A DNA stretch of 64,000 bases from Thalassotalea hakodatensis (GTDB taxonomy: Bacteria > Pseudomonadota > Gammaproteobacteria > Enterobacterales > Alteromonadaceae). Location of the stretch: NCBI RefSeq assembly GCF_030295995.1, contig NZ_AP027365.1:3256066-3320065 (forward strand), given 5' to 3'. A model generated the notes under the pieces. The model was not told where the DNA came from. It saw only the letters and a program-made list of their open reading frames with translations, and did no database searches. Made by a program: the position numbers and the translations under genes. Of this stretch, positions 36,198-44,904 are shown piece by piece; positions within the stretch are counted from its first letter, which is position 1; every line of letters starts with the position of its first letter.

Positions 36198-36793
36198 TTA
36201 ACCGATTTATCAGCCTCTTGCGGTTGCTGCTTATCTTTAGAAGAAGGAATAACTGCGCTAAATTTCATTTGTTGTTTATGGTCTTGTAAAAGCGCATGAA
36301 AACGTCGTTGTTGTTCAACAATCGCTTGTTGTTGATCAGCACGAGTATTTTGTTGAAAGTTTAAACTTACTGGCTGTGCCACACCACCAACCGCTAAACC
36401 AGTTTGAACTACTTGGTAAGGCGTGGCGGTATCCTTGTCAGCCACATTAGTTTGCACTCCAAACACCATCAAACCTGCGGCTGACGCTGCAATTGCAACT
36501 TGTCCGAATGGTTTCACCATGCTCACAACTTTTGCTTTAACGACACTTGGTAAGCTAGGTTTTTTCAACGGAGCTAACACTGTTGGCTCTTCTGCAATGG
36601 CATTTGATATAGCATCAGAAAGATCGATATCTATAGATTGTGCTACATCGTCACGCAACACATCACCAATTAAATGATAACGCTGCCAAGTTTCAGACAT
36701 ATCATTGTCTTTTAGCACATCGTCTAAAACCGCATCTTCATGATGAAAATTATCGACTAGCGAAGATACTGTTTCAAATTTGCTTTCACTCAT
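36194..36793 (-). CDS. rseA: RseA, membrane anti-sigma-E factor
   Basis: 199 aa. N-terminal cytoplasmic sigma-E-binding domain (SKFETVSSLVDNFHHED, then MSETWQRYHLIGDVLRDD), one membrane helix at about 97-113, periplasmic C-terminal part that would interact with RseB and be cut by DegS. The stretch before the membrane is unusually rich in Pro/Lys. 25 nt after rpoE. Confidence 0.93.
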   Translation of the reverse strand: MSESKFETVSSLVDNFHHEDAVLDDVLKDNDMSETWQRYHLIGDVLRDDVAQSIDIDLSDAISNAIAEEPTVLAPLKKPSLPSVVKAKVVSMVKPFGQVAIAASAAGLMVFGVQTNVADKDTATPYQVVQTGLAVGGVAQPVSLNFQQNTRADQQQAIVEQQRRFHALLQDHKQQMKFSAVIPSSKDKQQPQEADKSVK

Positions 36794-36818
36794 AGAAAAA
36801 CCTTAAACCTTTTCGTTA

Positions 36819-37397
36819 TTAGCGCTGAAGTAATGGACGAATTTTTTTATCTACAGCCTCTCGAGCTCTAAATATTCTAGAACGTACTGTACCAACAGGA
36901 CACTCCATAATTGTCGCAATTTCTTCGTAACTTAACCCTTCTAATTCACGTAAATTAATTGCTGTACGCAAATCATCTGGTAATTGTTCAATGGTACTAA
37001 ACACCATCTTTTTAATTTCGTTGGTTAGCAGTAATTTTTCGGGTGATGCATTTTCACGTAAAGCATCACCTGAATCATATATCTCTGCATCTTCAATTTC
37101 AACATCTGTGCCTGGAGGCTTACGACCACTCGACACCATATGGTTTTTTGCACAATTTACAGCAATTCGATATAGCCAAGTATAAAATGCACTGTCACCC
37201 CTAAAATTAGGCAATGCACGATACGCTTTAATAAACGCTTCTTGAACAATATCGGGGACGTCACTATGATTTCTTACATAGCGTGACACCAAGTTTGCTA
37301 CTTTGTTCTGATACTTCGTTACTAGCAGGTTGTAGGCATTTTTGTCGCCACGTTGTACCCGCTCAACCAATTCTTGGTCGACGTTCAGTTCGCTCAT
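36819..37397 (-). CDS. rpoE: RpoE, envelope-stress sigma factor sigma-E
   Basis: 192 aa from the ATG at 37397 (MSELNVDQELVERVQRGD), the canonical start; an earlier in-frame start at 37421 is rejected. Region 2 (DVPDIVQEAFIKAYRALPNFRGDSAFYTWLYRIAVN) and region 4 (LEGLSYEEIATIMECPVGTVRSRIFRAREAVDKKI) are typical of ECF sigma-E. Directs transcription of outer-membrane folding and lipid genes. Leads the rpoE-rseA-rseB-rseC operon, with its own sigma-E promoter at 37463-37489. Confidence 0.97.
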   Translation of the reverse strand: MSELNVDQELVERVQRGDKNAYNLLVTKYQNKVANLVSRYVRNHSDVPDIVQEAFIKAYRALPNFRGDSAFYTWLYRIAVNCAKNHMVSSGRKPPGTDVEIEDAEIYDSGDALRENASPEKLLLTNEIKKMVFSTIEQLPDDLRTAINLRELEGLSYEEIATIMECPVGTVRSRIFRAREAVDKKIRPLLQR

Positions 37398-37462
37398 TCG
37401 AGCCAATTCTCCTACAAACAACTTAATTAAAAAAACATTTGGCTCATAACAAACGCATAAAG

Positions 37463-37489
37463 TGAGACTAAGGAAACATTAAAAAGTTC
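37463..37489 (-). promoter_or_regulatory. Sigma-E autoregulatory promoter of rpoE
   Basis: On the minus strand: -35 GAACTT (37489-37484), 16-bp spacer, -10 TCTCA (37467-37463). This matches the sigma-E consensus GAACTT-N16-TCTGA with one change, about 65 nt before the rpoE ATG. The promoter implies positive feedback, as in E. coli. A second AACTT-like half lies just upstream. Confidence 0.75.
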
Positions 37490-37605
37490 TAAAAAGTTTT
37501 AATTTATTTAAAAAAAGATAAAGATCTCTATTTAATATGCTGTTATCAACGCCTATTACAAGATAAAATCCCTGCCATTATACAACACCTTAGTTCACCA
37601 CGTAC

Positions 37606-39213
37606 ATGAATCATCAACATAACTGTGACGTTTTAATTATTGGTAGTGGCGCTGCCGGACTTACCCTTGCCTTACATTTAGCTCAAAATGCTGACGTGGT
37701 TATTTTAAGTAAAGGTAAAATGTATGAAGGTTCAACCTTTTATGCCCAAGGCGGCATTGCAGCCGTATTCGATGAAAATGACAGCATTGAGTCACATGTC
37801 GCAGACACATTAATTGCAGGTGCAGGGTTATGTGATGGACGCACCGTACAGTATACCGCTGAAAATGCTAGAGCATGTTTAGAGTGGTTAATTGAACAAG
37901 GCGTCGCGTTTGATCAAGAAGACAATGCAAACGGTGATGTGAAATATCACTTAACGCGAGAAGGCGGACACAGCCATCGCCGTATACTTCATGCAGCTGA
38001 TGCAACGGGTCAAGCGGTACAAACTACGTTAATTGAACGTGTAAAGCGACATAATCGTATTCGTATTTTTGAACGCTATAACGCAATTGATTTAGTACGA
38101 GATCACAAACAATCAAATAAGCCATGCATAGGCGCCTATGTTTGGAATCGTAATGCCGAAAAAGTAGAAGGTATTTATGCAAAAAAAGTCATTTTAGCGA
38201 CCGGTGGTGCATCAAAAGTATACCAATATACTTCTAACCCTGATATTGCCAGTGGCGATGGTATCGCTATGGCATGGCGAGCAGGATGCCGAGTGGCTAA
38301 TATGGAATTTAATCAATTTCATCCTACCTGTTTATTCCACCCTGAAGCAGGTAATTTTTTGATCACTGAAGCGTTACGCGGTGAAGGGGCAATATTAAGA
38401 CGCCCTGATGGTAGCAGATTTATGCCTAGTTTTGACGAACGTGCAGAATTAGCGCCGCGTGACATTGTGGCGCGTGCTATCGATTTTGAAATGAAACGCT
38501 TAGGTGCTGATTGTATGTATCTAGATATCAGCCATAAATCACCTGAATTTATTAAGCAGCATTTTCCAACCATATACGAAAAAACCATGTCATTGGGTAT
38601 CGACATGACAAATAGCCCAATCCCAATAGTACCTGCGGCACATTACACCTGTGGTGGTGTGATGATAAATCAACAAGGGCAAACTGATGTTAACAACCTT
38701 TATGCGATTGGCGAAGTAGCCTATACCGGTTTACATGGTGCTAATAGAATGGCGAGTAACTCGTTACTTGAATGTTTAGTGTTTGCGCGAGCGGCTGCAA
38801 AAGATATAGAGCAAACATTAGATCACAAACAGGGTTATCATGCTTTACCCCCTTGGGATGAAAGTCGCGTTATCGACTCAGATGAAGAAGTCGTTATACA
38901 GCATAACTGGCATGAATTAAGGTTATTTATGTGGGATTACGTAGGTATAGTGCGCACCACAAAACGCCTCGAACGCGCATTACATCGTGTTGAGTTATTA
39001 CAAAAAGAAATTGACGAATATTATCGTCACTTTCGCGTGAGTAATAATTTACTTGAATTACGAAATTTAGTTCAAGTTGCGGAACTCATCATTAAATGTG
39101 CAATGACGAGAAAAGAAAGTAGAGGGTTACATTACACCCTTGATTATCCAGAAATGTTACCAAAAGCACAGGTTACCGAGTTACGTCCTGTAAATTATTC
39201 TTTTGAAACCTAA
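37606..39213 (+). CDS. nadB: NadB, L-aspartate oxidase
   Basis: 535 aa. FAD-binding [14 protein letters not shown] at 13-26; [20 protein letters not shown]; catalytic-region HPTCLF and [10 protein letters not shown]-terminal helical domain with [10 protein letters not shown]. Oxidises L-aspartate to iminoaspartate, the first step of NAD synthesis with NadA. Divergent from rpoE, as in E. coli. The 3 prime end overlaps the convergent ygfX gene by about 40 nt. Confidence 0.97.
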   Translation: MNHQHNCDVLIIGSGAAGLTLALHLAQNADVVILSKGKMYEGSTFYAQGGIAAVFDENDSIESHVADTLIAGAGLCDGRTVQYTAENARACLEWLIEQGVAFDQEDNANGDVKYHLTREGGHSHRRILHAADATGQAVQTTLIERVKRHNRIRIFERYNAIDLVRDHKQSNKPCIGAYVWNRNAEKVEGIYAKKVILATGGASKVYQYTSNPDIASGDGIAMAWRAGCRVANMEFNQFHPTCLFHPEAGNFLITEALRGEGAILRRPDGSRFMPSFDERAELAPRDIVARAIDFEMKRLGADCMYLDISHKSPEFIKQHFPTIYEKTMSLGIDMTNSPIPIVPAAHYTCGGVMINQQGQTDVNNLYAIGEVAYTGLHGANRMASNSLLECLVFARAAAKDIEQTLDHKQGYHALPPWDESRVIDSDEEVVIQHNWHELRLFMWDYVGIVRTTKRLERALHRVELLQKEIDEYYRHFRVSNNLLELRNLVQVAELIIKCAMTRKESRGLHYTLDYPEMLPKAQVTELRPVNYSFET

Positions 39214-39658
39214 GGATGTGTCGGCAAAGGCGCGCATAATCTTGCTTGCTGACACTGTCTTTGAAAATAAATAATTTCGTTGGTTGTTTTCGAACATCAT
39301 CTACGGGTGCTAAATACAACCAACAGCCTAACCAGCCAATTCGACTTCCTTGTACGATTGGCTGTGCCCTTTGCTGGTTAACAGCAGCAAGCCCTAAACT
39401 ATCCAAGTTAACGACATAATTTGTCGAGATGTTTTTACGTACACTCAAACTGCCGAAATACAATAAACCACTCATTAGTAAAGCATATTGACAGCTTATT
39501 GAATAAGGTATCAATATTACAATGACCAACAATAGAAAAAATAAGCTAATAGCTACATTGCTCAGACGGCTGAGTATTAAAGAGTGTTTAATTCGTATTC
39601 TATACTTTGACTCTATTAAGTATAAATTGCACCATTTCGTTGAATTGTGGGTCTTCAC
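39173..39658 (-). CDS. ygfX: YgfX-like membrane protein (CptA family)
   Basis: About 160 aa with two membrane helices near the N-terminus ([19 protein letters not shown] and a second after ISCQYALL), then a cytoplasmic domain with [13 protein letters not shown] and a C-terminal [19 protein letters not shown]. YgfX always follows sdhE; it was described as a toxin acting on cell-division proteins and linked to SdhE. The start is uncertain: no ATG is available near the end of sdhE, and a GTG at 39658 inside sdhE, preceded by GAGGA, is my best choice. Its stop lies inside the end of convergent nadB. Confidence 0.75.
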   Translation of the reverse strand: MKTHNSTKWCNLYLIESKYRIRIKHSLILSRLSNVAISLFFLLLVIVILIPYSISCQYALLMSGLLYFGSLSVRKNISTNYVVNLDSLGLAAVNQQRAQPIVQGSRIGWLGCWLYLAPVDDVRKQPTKLFIFKDSVSKQDYARLCRHILRFQKNNLQDVTR

Positions 39659-39851
39659 ATTCCTCGTGTCCCATAAACCACGCAAACAACTCTGGATCTT
39701 GGCAAGTTAATAAGCGTTCAAAAATCCGTTTTTTATCTTCTGTAAGTGCATCATAGGCTTCATCTACAAAAGGCATAAACAATACATCTAACTCTAGCAT
39801 ACCTCTACGACATGCCCATTTAAGTCTAGCTTTATTTACAGGTTCTGACAT
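39600..39851 (-). CDS. sdhE: SdhE, succinate dehydrogenase flavinylation factor
   Basis: 83 aa, full length. Signature RLKWACRRGMLELDVLFMPF (the RGxxE motif is needed for FAD attachment) and [21 protein letters not shown]. Promotes covalent flavin loading on SdhA and FrdA; also named CptB. Overlaps the start of ygfX. Confidence 0.95.
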   Translation of the reverse strand: MSEPVNKARLKWACRRGMLELDVLFMPFVDEAYDALTEDKKRIFERLLTCQDPELFAWFMGHEECEDPQFNEMVQFILNRVKV

Positions 39852-40098
39852 TTTTTTTACCTTAATACGACATTAGCCACATTATAGCAAATTCACTTTA
39901 CCAACTTCTACTTATGTTAAGCGAATTATATCGTTAGTTTTCTTTCATTTGATGAGTTGGGCTTACTCTTAAACAACACCTAATGTTCAGATAAAATACC
40001 TAACGTAAAAAAGATAGATTTACCGTGAATTTATTGGCTTGTCTCTTATACAAATGCCCTTATTTATGTCATCATTAGACTATCAAATTCATTACATC

Positions 40099-41067
40099 AT
40101 GACAGATCACATAACGCATATGAAACCAAGTTTATCTGCTTTACCTGACGTTTTTACTTTACCGTTACGTAGCGTTGCCGCTATCAGCATATCAGGCGAA
40201 GAACAAATTAAATATTTACAAGGCCAAGTTACCTGCGATGTAGAATCATTAGTGGAAAATAAGTTGTTACATGGCGCTCACTGTACCGCGAAAGGTAAAG
40301 TACTCTCATGTTTTCGCTTATTTTCACACCAACAAGCGTTATTATTGCTACAACCAATCAGTACGTTAACGCAATCGTTAACCGAGCTACAAAAATTTAG
40401 TGTATTCGCTAAAGTCGATATTGAACAAGCGCATGTCAGTTTTGCGGCAGTTTGTGGCACACAAGCAGCTAATCACTTAAATAAATCATTCTCTCAGGTG
40501 CCTGACATTAATTGTCCTGCAATAACGGAGCACAATATTACCCTGCTTTATATTGATGGGGATATTCCACGTTACGTGCTTGTTGGTGAAAAAGAAACCG
40601 TTAACAACAGCATTGACTCTCTTTCGATACCAACGCTTTCACAAGATGTATGGTCTTTATTAGAAATCAGCCAAGGCGTACCTAACTTGGTTGAATCTGA
40701 ACAAGAATATGTGCCACAAATGCTGAACATGCAAGCCATTCATGGTATTAGTTTTACCAAAGGTTGTTATTTAGGCCAAGAAACTGTTGCTCGAATGCAA
40801 TATCTAGGTAGGAATAAAAAAGCAATGTTCGCGTTAACCGGTAATTGTGATGAACTTTCAACGCCATTAGTTGTTGAAAAGCAATTAGGCGAAAACTGGC
40901 GTAAAGCTGGAGACGTTATCAGTTATTATCTTGCTGATAACGGTGAACTATACGTCCAAGCAGTTCTAGCAAGTGATACTGAAGACTCTACTAATCACAG
41001 ACTTAAATCTCCTCAATCGTGCCAACTCTCAATAATGGCTCTGCCATACACGCTTGAAAATCAATAA
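40099..41067 (+). CDS. ygfZ: YgfZ, GcvT-like folate-binding protein for Fe-S cluster maintenance
   Basis: About 322 aa. The family-defining motif KGCYLGQE is present in FTKGCYLGQETVARMQYLG; the N-terminal LQGQVTCDV is typical too. Folate-dependent factor needed for some Fe-S enzymes such as MiaB. The start is uncertain: ATGs at 40066, 40099 and 40120 region all lack a clear ribosome binding site; 40099 (MTDHITHM) fits family length best. Divergent from sdhE, in the same relative neighbourhood as in E. coli, and followed 20 nt later by slyD. Confidence 0.92.
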   Translation: MTDHITHMKPSLSALPDVFTLPLRSVAAISISGEEQIKYLQGQVTCDVESLVENKLLHGAHCTAKGKVLSCFRLFSHQQALLLLQPISTLTQSLTELQKFSVFAKVDIEQAHVSFAAVCGTQAANHLNKSFSQVPDINCPAITEHNITLLYIDGDIPRYVLVGEKETVNNSIDSLSIPTLSQDVWSLLEISQGVPNLVESEQEYVPQMLNMQAIHGISFTKGCYLGQETVARMQYLGRNKKAMFALTGNCDELSTPLVVEKQLGENWRKAGDVISYYLADNGELYVQAVLASDTEDSTNHRLKSPQSCQLSIMALPYTLENQ

Positions 41068-41087
41068 CCTCAAATCTAGGAATTATT

Positions 41088-41576
41088 ATGAAAATAGCCC
41101 CTAACAAAGTCGTCATGTTACATTACGCCGTTTCTGACAGCGAAGATACGCTTATTGACAGCTCTTACGATCACCAACCTTTAGCGGTTATCCACGGCAC
41201 AGGTTATTTGATCCCAGGCCTGGAAGAAGCACTGACAGATCATCAAGCCGGTGATAAATTTGAAGTAGAGGTTACAGCAGAAAATGCCTACGGCGAACGT
41301 CACGATGGCTTTGTACAAACGGTGCCTAAATCGCTTTTCCAAGGAATTGAAGATTTAGATGTTGGTAGCCAATTGCGTGCCACTACAGACGAAGGCGAAC
41401 AAACAGTTATTGTTGTTGATGTACAAGATGAAGAAATTACTGTGGATGGTAATCACCCACTTGCAGGTATTGATTTAAAATTTGATGTTGAAATTATCGA
41501 AGTACGAGATGCTACAGCTGAAGAACTTGAACATGGTCATGTTCATGCAGAAGGCAGTTGTGATCATGAGCATTAA
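41088..41576 (+). CDS. slyD: SlyD, FKBP-type peptidyl-prolyl isomerase and metallochaperone
   Basis: 162 aa. FKBP domain (MKIAPNKVVMLHYAV, then PLAVIHGTGYLIPGLEEAL) split by the IF chaperone domain (about 70-125), and a short His/Glu-rich tail (EHGHVHAEGSCDHEH) that would bind nickel. The tail is much shorter than in E. coli SlyD, so nickel storage is likely weaker. AGGAATT lies just before the ATG. Confidence 0.94.
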   Translation: MKIAPNKVVMLHYAVSDSEDTLIDSSYDHQPLAVIHGTGYLIPGLEEALTDHQAGDKFEVEVTAENAYGERHDGFVQTVPKSLFQGIEDLDVGSQLRATTDEGEQTVIVVDVQDEEITVDGNHPLAGIDLKFDVEIIEVRDATAEELEHGHVHAEGSCDHEH

Positions 41577-41627
41577 GCCATGCACTATCGCATAATTAAC
41601 ATTTAAATTATGCGTGATTAAAATAAC

Positions 41628-41650
41628 AAGCCCAATTAATTATTGGGCTT
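41628..41650. terminator. Hairpin between convergent slyD and DUF4177 gene
   Basis: AAGCCCAAT/ATTGGGCTT stem (41628-41650) about 50 nt after slyD, preceded by a second inverted repeat CGCATAATT/AAATTATGCG at about 41589-41613. There is no long T-run on either strand, so termination is likely but not certain. Confidence 0.55.
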
Positions 41651-41667
41651 AGTCAATTACTTATCAC

Positions 41668-41868
41668 TTATGTAGTTAATCGTTTAAAAACAGCAACTGC
41701 GGCGATATCAGTGCCAAATACTGATGAATTCGTATCAAGGCTAACCAGTTCCCAACCCATTTCACCGTAAGCATTTAACTTATCGTCAAGCAATGACAAA
41801 TCTAATCTGCCAGAAATAAATTGTTTCTTATCGAATCTCAACGTTTTATATTGCCATGTTGCTGCCAT
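41668..41868 (-). CDS. DUF4177 small protein, 66 aa
   Basis: A short single-domain protein with the DUF4177 look: WQYKTLRFDK at the start, LDDKLNAYGEMGWELVSL in the middle and AAVAVFKR at the end. Function of the family unknown. AGGAG lies 6-8 nt before the ATG. Ten nucleotides after the RidA-family gene, so probably co-transcribed. Confidence 0.82.
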   Translation of the reverse strand: MAATWQYKTLRFDKKQFISGRLDLSLLDDKLNAYGEMGWELVSLDTNSSVFGTDIAAVAVFKRLTT

Positions 41869-41878
41869 TTATCACTCC

Positions 41879-42229
41879 TTAATTACATTCCGCTGCAATC
41901 ACCGATATTTCAACTAATAAAACATCTCGTGCCATTGGTGCTTGCACACATGCTCTAGCGGGCGCATGACCTGCTGGTACCCAAGCATCCCAAACCTCAT
42001 TCATTGCAGCAAAATCGTCCATCGTTTTTAAATATATTGTTGCCGAAAGCATATGCTCTTTTGAGCTGCCAGCTTGTGCTAATAACGCTTCTACTTTTTC
42101 CAGCATCGTCGTTGTTTGACCGGCAATATTATCACTTGCATCTTTACATACTTGGCCGCACAGATAAATAGTACCGTTATGCTTAACTATCCGGCTCATA
42201 CGGGCGCCCGTTTCCATTCTTTCAATCAT
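41879..42229 (-). CDS. RidA/YjgF-family protein, YoaB-like
   Basis: 116 aa from the ATG at 42229 ([15 protein letters not shown]); an upstream start would add 10 residues. Family core [33 protein letters not shown] and [26 protein letters not shown]; the Arg of HAPARACV matches the RidA substrate-binding arginine. RidA proteins hydrolyse reactive enamine/imine intermediates; the WDAWV..GHAP pattern groups it with YoaB rather than RidA proper. Confidence 0.88.
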   Translation of the reverse strand: MIERMETGARMSRIVKHNGTIYLCGQVCKDASDNIAGQTTTMLEKVEALLAQAGSSKEHMLSATIYLKTMDDFAAMNEVWDAWVPAGHAPARACVQAPMARDVLLVEISVIAAECN

Positions 42230-42259
42230 ATTTATGTAGTTTGTTAACGAAAAGTGCAT

Positions 42260-42517
42260 GCATCATAATCGTTGTTAGGTTTTGAGCAAATAAAAAAATG
42301 CGATGACATATAATTGATCTTCCCTTAGTAATGGGATGGACGTTGTTTACATTTTCGATAAAATGACTCAATGGTAGCGGAAGATGACACGAGGATTACT
42401 AATCATGCCAAGTACCAAAGTTTAAAGCCACTCACATCAAAGTAATGCTGGTGTAAAACTTAGCGAGCGCCTGAACATTTACTCGATTGAACGTAAAATC
42501 ACTTCCAATTGAAAAGG
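42260..42517. other. Intergenic region with a possible degraded reading frame
   Basis: 258 bases with no convincing gene. A short frame begins ATGCCAAGTACC at 42404 with CGAGGA upstream but stops after six codons; after a one-base shift a 28-codon stretch (QSNAGVKLSERL...) continues to a stop. This may be a remnant of a lost gene or chance. No terminator hairpin recognised. Confidence 0.25.
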
Positions 42518-42691
42518 TTATTCTTGTTGAGAATCAACGGATGGCTTATTTTTAGCGATAGTCACAGCCCCTAAAATAGCAAACATTATGGCAACACCAT
42601 AGAAAGACAACTGATCGCCTAATAACCCTGCAAATAAAAATAAAACGCCACTTAAGATAAATAAATAACCACTTTTACTTTTTTTAGACAT
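42518..42691 (-). CDS. Small membrane protein, 57 aa
   Basis: Short frame starting at the ATG at 42691 with AGAGGGATAGGG just upstream. The product has a basic start (MSKKSKSG), two hydrophobic stretches (YLFILSGVLFLFAGLLG and VAIMFAILGAVTIA) and a polar C-terminus, so it is a likely two-helix inner-membrane protein with both ends in the cytoplasm. Not recognised. Stand-alone gene. Confidence 0.6.
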   Translation of the reverse strand: MSKKSKSGYLFILSGVLFLFAGLLGDQLSFYGVAIMFAILGAVTIAKNKPSVDSQQE

Positions 42692-42821
42692 ACCCTATCC
42701 CTCTGTAGTTTTGATGTGCTTTTGTTATTATTTATTTCTATAACTACAACATAGCACTATAACCAGCCAACACTCAATAAAATGTAGATTATTTGCACAC
42801 AAATGTAGTCTTATAAGCAGC

Positions 42822-43325
42822 TTAACGTTCTTTGCCACTTTTTAATAATGACCATAACTCTTCATCAAAGAACTGACCCTTTTTGTAAGAAACATGTTTA
42901 CGCATTCCTTCACAAGTAAAGTTATTCTTAGCTAACACTCGACTAGATGCTTTGTTCAATGACACCACAGAAACCTGTAGTCGTTGAATATCGGTTGTCG
43001 TAAATAGCCATTGGTTAAAATCTTGAACGGTAGTTGTTGCAATGCCCTTTCCCCAGAATTTTTGAGCAACCCAGTAACCTAACTCTGCACTGCGGTAATA
43101 TTCAAAGTCTCCCCGTTGTGCTGAAATACAACCGACAAACTCACCTTGATATTCAATAGCTTTAATAAGATTTGACTGTTGACTGTGGGAAATCCACCAC
43201 TGTGCATCTTGCTCAGTATAGGGTTGTGGAATTGCACTGGTAATATATTGTGTAACATGTGAATTATTTAAATAGTTAACCAATAAGTCACTATCATTTT
43301 GTCTAAAAGATCGTAAGGTGATCAT
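42822..43325 (-). CDS. GNAT acetyltransferase, RimJ/RimL-like
   Basis: 167 aa. The RimJ/L-type fold is visible in AELGYWVAQKFWGKGIATTTV (acetyl-CoA-binding loop) and LQVSVVSLNKASSRVLAKNNF followed by CEGMRKHVSYKKGQFFDEELWSL. Acetylates N-termini or small molecules; substrate unknown. 14 nt downstream of the SIMPL gene. Confidence 0.88.
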   Translation of the reverse strand: MITLRSFRQNDSDLLVNYLNNSHVTQYITSAIPQPYTEQDAQWWISHSQQSNLIKAIEYQGEFVGCISAQRGDFEYYRSAELGYWVAQKFWGKGIATTTVQDFNQWLFTTTDIQRLQVSVVSLNKASSRVLAKNNFTCEGMRKHVSYKKGQFFDEELWSLLKSGKER

Positions 43326-43339
43326 TAATTATTAAACCA

Positions 43340-44086
43340 TTAGTCCGATAAGTAATATTCAAGAGTAGATACAACGCGTATTCTTTTAATATGAGGGTTG
43401 TTTGTATCTCTACTGCTAATACTAAACTGCCCTTGTGAAGCGCGTTTAATTTTTCCTAATTGACTGTTAGAGTCTAACGCGAACTTTTCTGCCACTTCCC
43501 GTGCATTTCTAGTTGCTTCTTCAATCATGTCTGGCTTTATGTCATTTAAACGCGTAAATAAGTATTCTGTACGAGATTGGTAATTCCCCCCCGTGAACAC
43601 AATTCCTTGTTTACCGAGCTCTGACAAGGCGCTTTGTAATTGCCGTACTGATTCTATATTAGTTGAGTAAACCGTCACCGTTTGTATCGCAGTATAGCGA
43701 AAAGTCGCCACAGAATTATTTCCATATTGTTGTGCTGATTTATCTGTAATAGCAGGTGCTGATAAACTCATTTCATTGGCATTGATACCACGTTTAGTTA
43801 TGAACGTTTTTATTTTTTCGGCATTTTGCTCTATGTCACGATATAAATGTTCAAGGTTATTATTAGCAACGGCAAATTGAATTGGCCAAATAACAACATC
43901 TGCACTCAACTCACGTTCTGCTAAACCTTTTACCTTTACGCTGCGTTCATATTGTTTATACGTAATTGCAGCAGATGAAAGAAAGTAACCTAAAGTAATT
44001 AATCCTATACAAATAAAAACGCCAAGTATAAATGCACCGTTACTATTTTTTTGCAAAATAAATTCCTTATTAACTATCTTAATCAC
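43340..44086 (-). CDS. SIMPL-domain (DUF541) protein
   Basis: 248 aa, one N-terminal membrane helix (about 18-40, FILGVFICIGLITLGYFLSS), rest periplasmic SIMPL domain with VKGLAERELSADVVIW and the C-terminal ATRNAREVAEKFALDSNSQLGKIKRASQG. SIMPL proteins are envelope proteins of unclear function. Its start overlaps the end of the preceding hypothetical gene by 8 nt. Confidence 0.88.
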   Translation of the reverse strand: MIKIVNKEFILQKNSNGAFILGVFICIGLITLGYFLSSAAITYKQYERSVKVKGLAERELSADVVIWPIQFAVANNNLEHLYRDIEQNAEKIKTFITKRGINANEMSLSAPAITDKSAQQYGNNSVATFRYTAIQTVTVYSTNIESVRQLQSALSELGKQGIVFTGGNYQSRTEYLFTRLNDIKPDMIEEATRNAREVAEKFALDSNSQLGKIKRASQGQFSISSRDTNNPHIKRIRVVSTLEYYLSD

Positions 44087-44369
44087 TGAGCTTTACATCA
44101 CCAGCAATAAACTGCAAACCTTGAATATCAGGTGCTTTACATCGTTGGGCATTCGGTAACTTAGCTATTTTTTGAAAACTGGCCGTTAAATAAAGCATGG
44201 TATGACAGTGTAGGTCTGTCGATTCATATCGATAAAATGCGGCCATTGGTATGATACTATTAGCTAATTGATATGTTTTTTCTAATTGATTTTTAAAACG
44301 TTCAAGTAGCAAGTCTGCAATATTTGCATCACCTAAATCAACAACATACCAGCTATCAATACTTGTCAT
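44079..44369 (-). CDS. Hypothetical protein, 96 aa
   Basis: Starts best at the ATG at 44369 (MTSIDSWYVVDLGDA). Soluble, no signal peptide. Not recognised: IADLLLERFKNQLEKTYQLAN, HCHTMLYLTASFQKIA and a C-terminal QGLQFIAGDV are the only salient stretches; His/Cys pairs (DLHCHT, QRCKAP) could bind metal. Embedded between osmC-like and SIMPL genes with overlap, so likely co-translated. Confidence 0.65.
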   Translation of the reverse strand: MTSIDSWYVVDLGDANIADLLLERFKNQLEKTYQLANSIIPMAAFYRYESTDLHCHTMLYLTASFQKIAKLPNAQRCKAPDIQGLQFIAGDVKLSD

Positions 44370-44382
44370 TATATTTCCGATA

Positions 44383-44847
44383 TTAACGAGGAATTTCAAC
44401 AACTATTTCAGTTTTCACGGAGTTTGCGATAAAACACTGTTCATGAGCCAGGTGATGTAACTTTTCGATAACCTCAGATGAAGGCATGCGTGCACCAGTA
44501 AAAACAACATCAGGTACTAACGTAACTCGAGTCATCATCATTTTACCGGCACTTTCTGCCATTTCACCATATGCATTATCTTGATAACTAGCAACCACAT
44601 AGCGTTTTTTCGCTGCCATCGCGAGAAAAAATAGCATATGGCAGCTCGATAATGACGCAACGAAAGCTTCCTCTGGATCAACATTCTCAGCGACAGAATA
44701 CGGAAGCGGCACAATATGTGGCGAGGAAGAAGCAGGTACACTCACCCCTCCTTCAAATGACCAAGTATGGCCACGACTATATTTATTATCGATATAAGCT
44801 TCATCTGCCTGTTTTTGCCAACTCACCACAGCGCGATATTTCGCCAT
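44383..44847 (-). CDS. OsmC/Ohr-family peroxiredoxin-like protein
   Basis: 154 aa. The two active-site cysteines of the family are present in ASLSSCHMLFFLAMA and HEQCFIANSVK. Belongs to the OsmC-like (YhfA-relative) branch, which reduces organic hydroperoxides or binds thiols. First gene of osmC-like / hypothetical / SIMPL / GNAT, likely one transcript. Confidence 0.9.
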   Translation of the reverse strand: MAKYRAVVSWQKQADEAYIDNKYSRGHTWSFEGGVSVPASSSPHIVPLPYSVAENVDPEEAFVASLSSCHMLFFLAMAAKKRYVVASYQDNAYGEMAESAGKMMMTRVTLVPDVVFTGARMPSSEVIEKLHHLAHEQCFIANSVKTEIVVEIPR

Positions 44848-44904
44848 TTACTTCTCCTAAACATCACGGCTCTTCGCTATTTATAGCGAACTAGCACATA
44901 ACTA

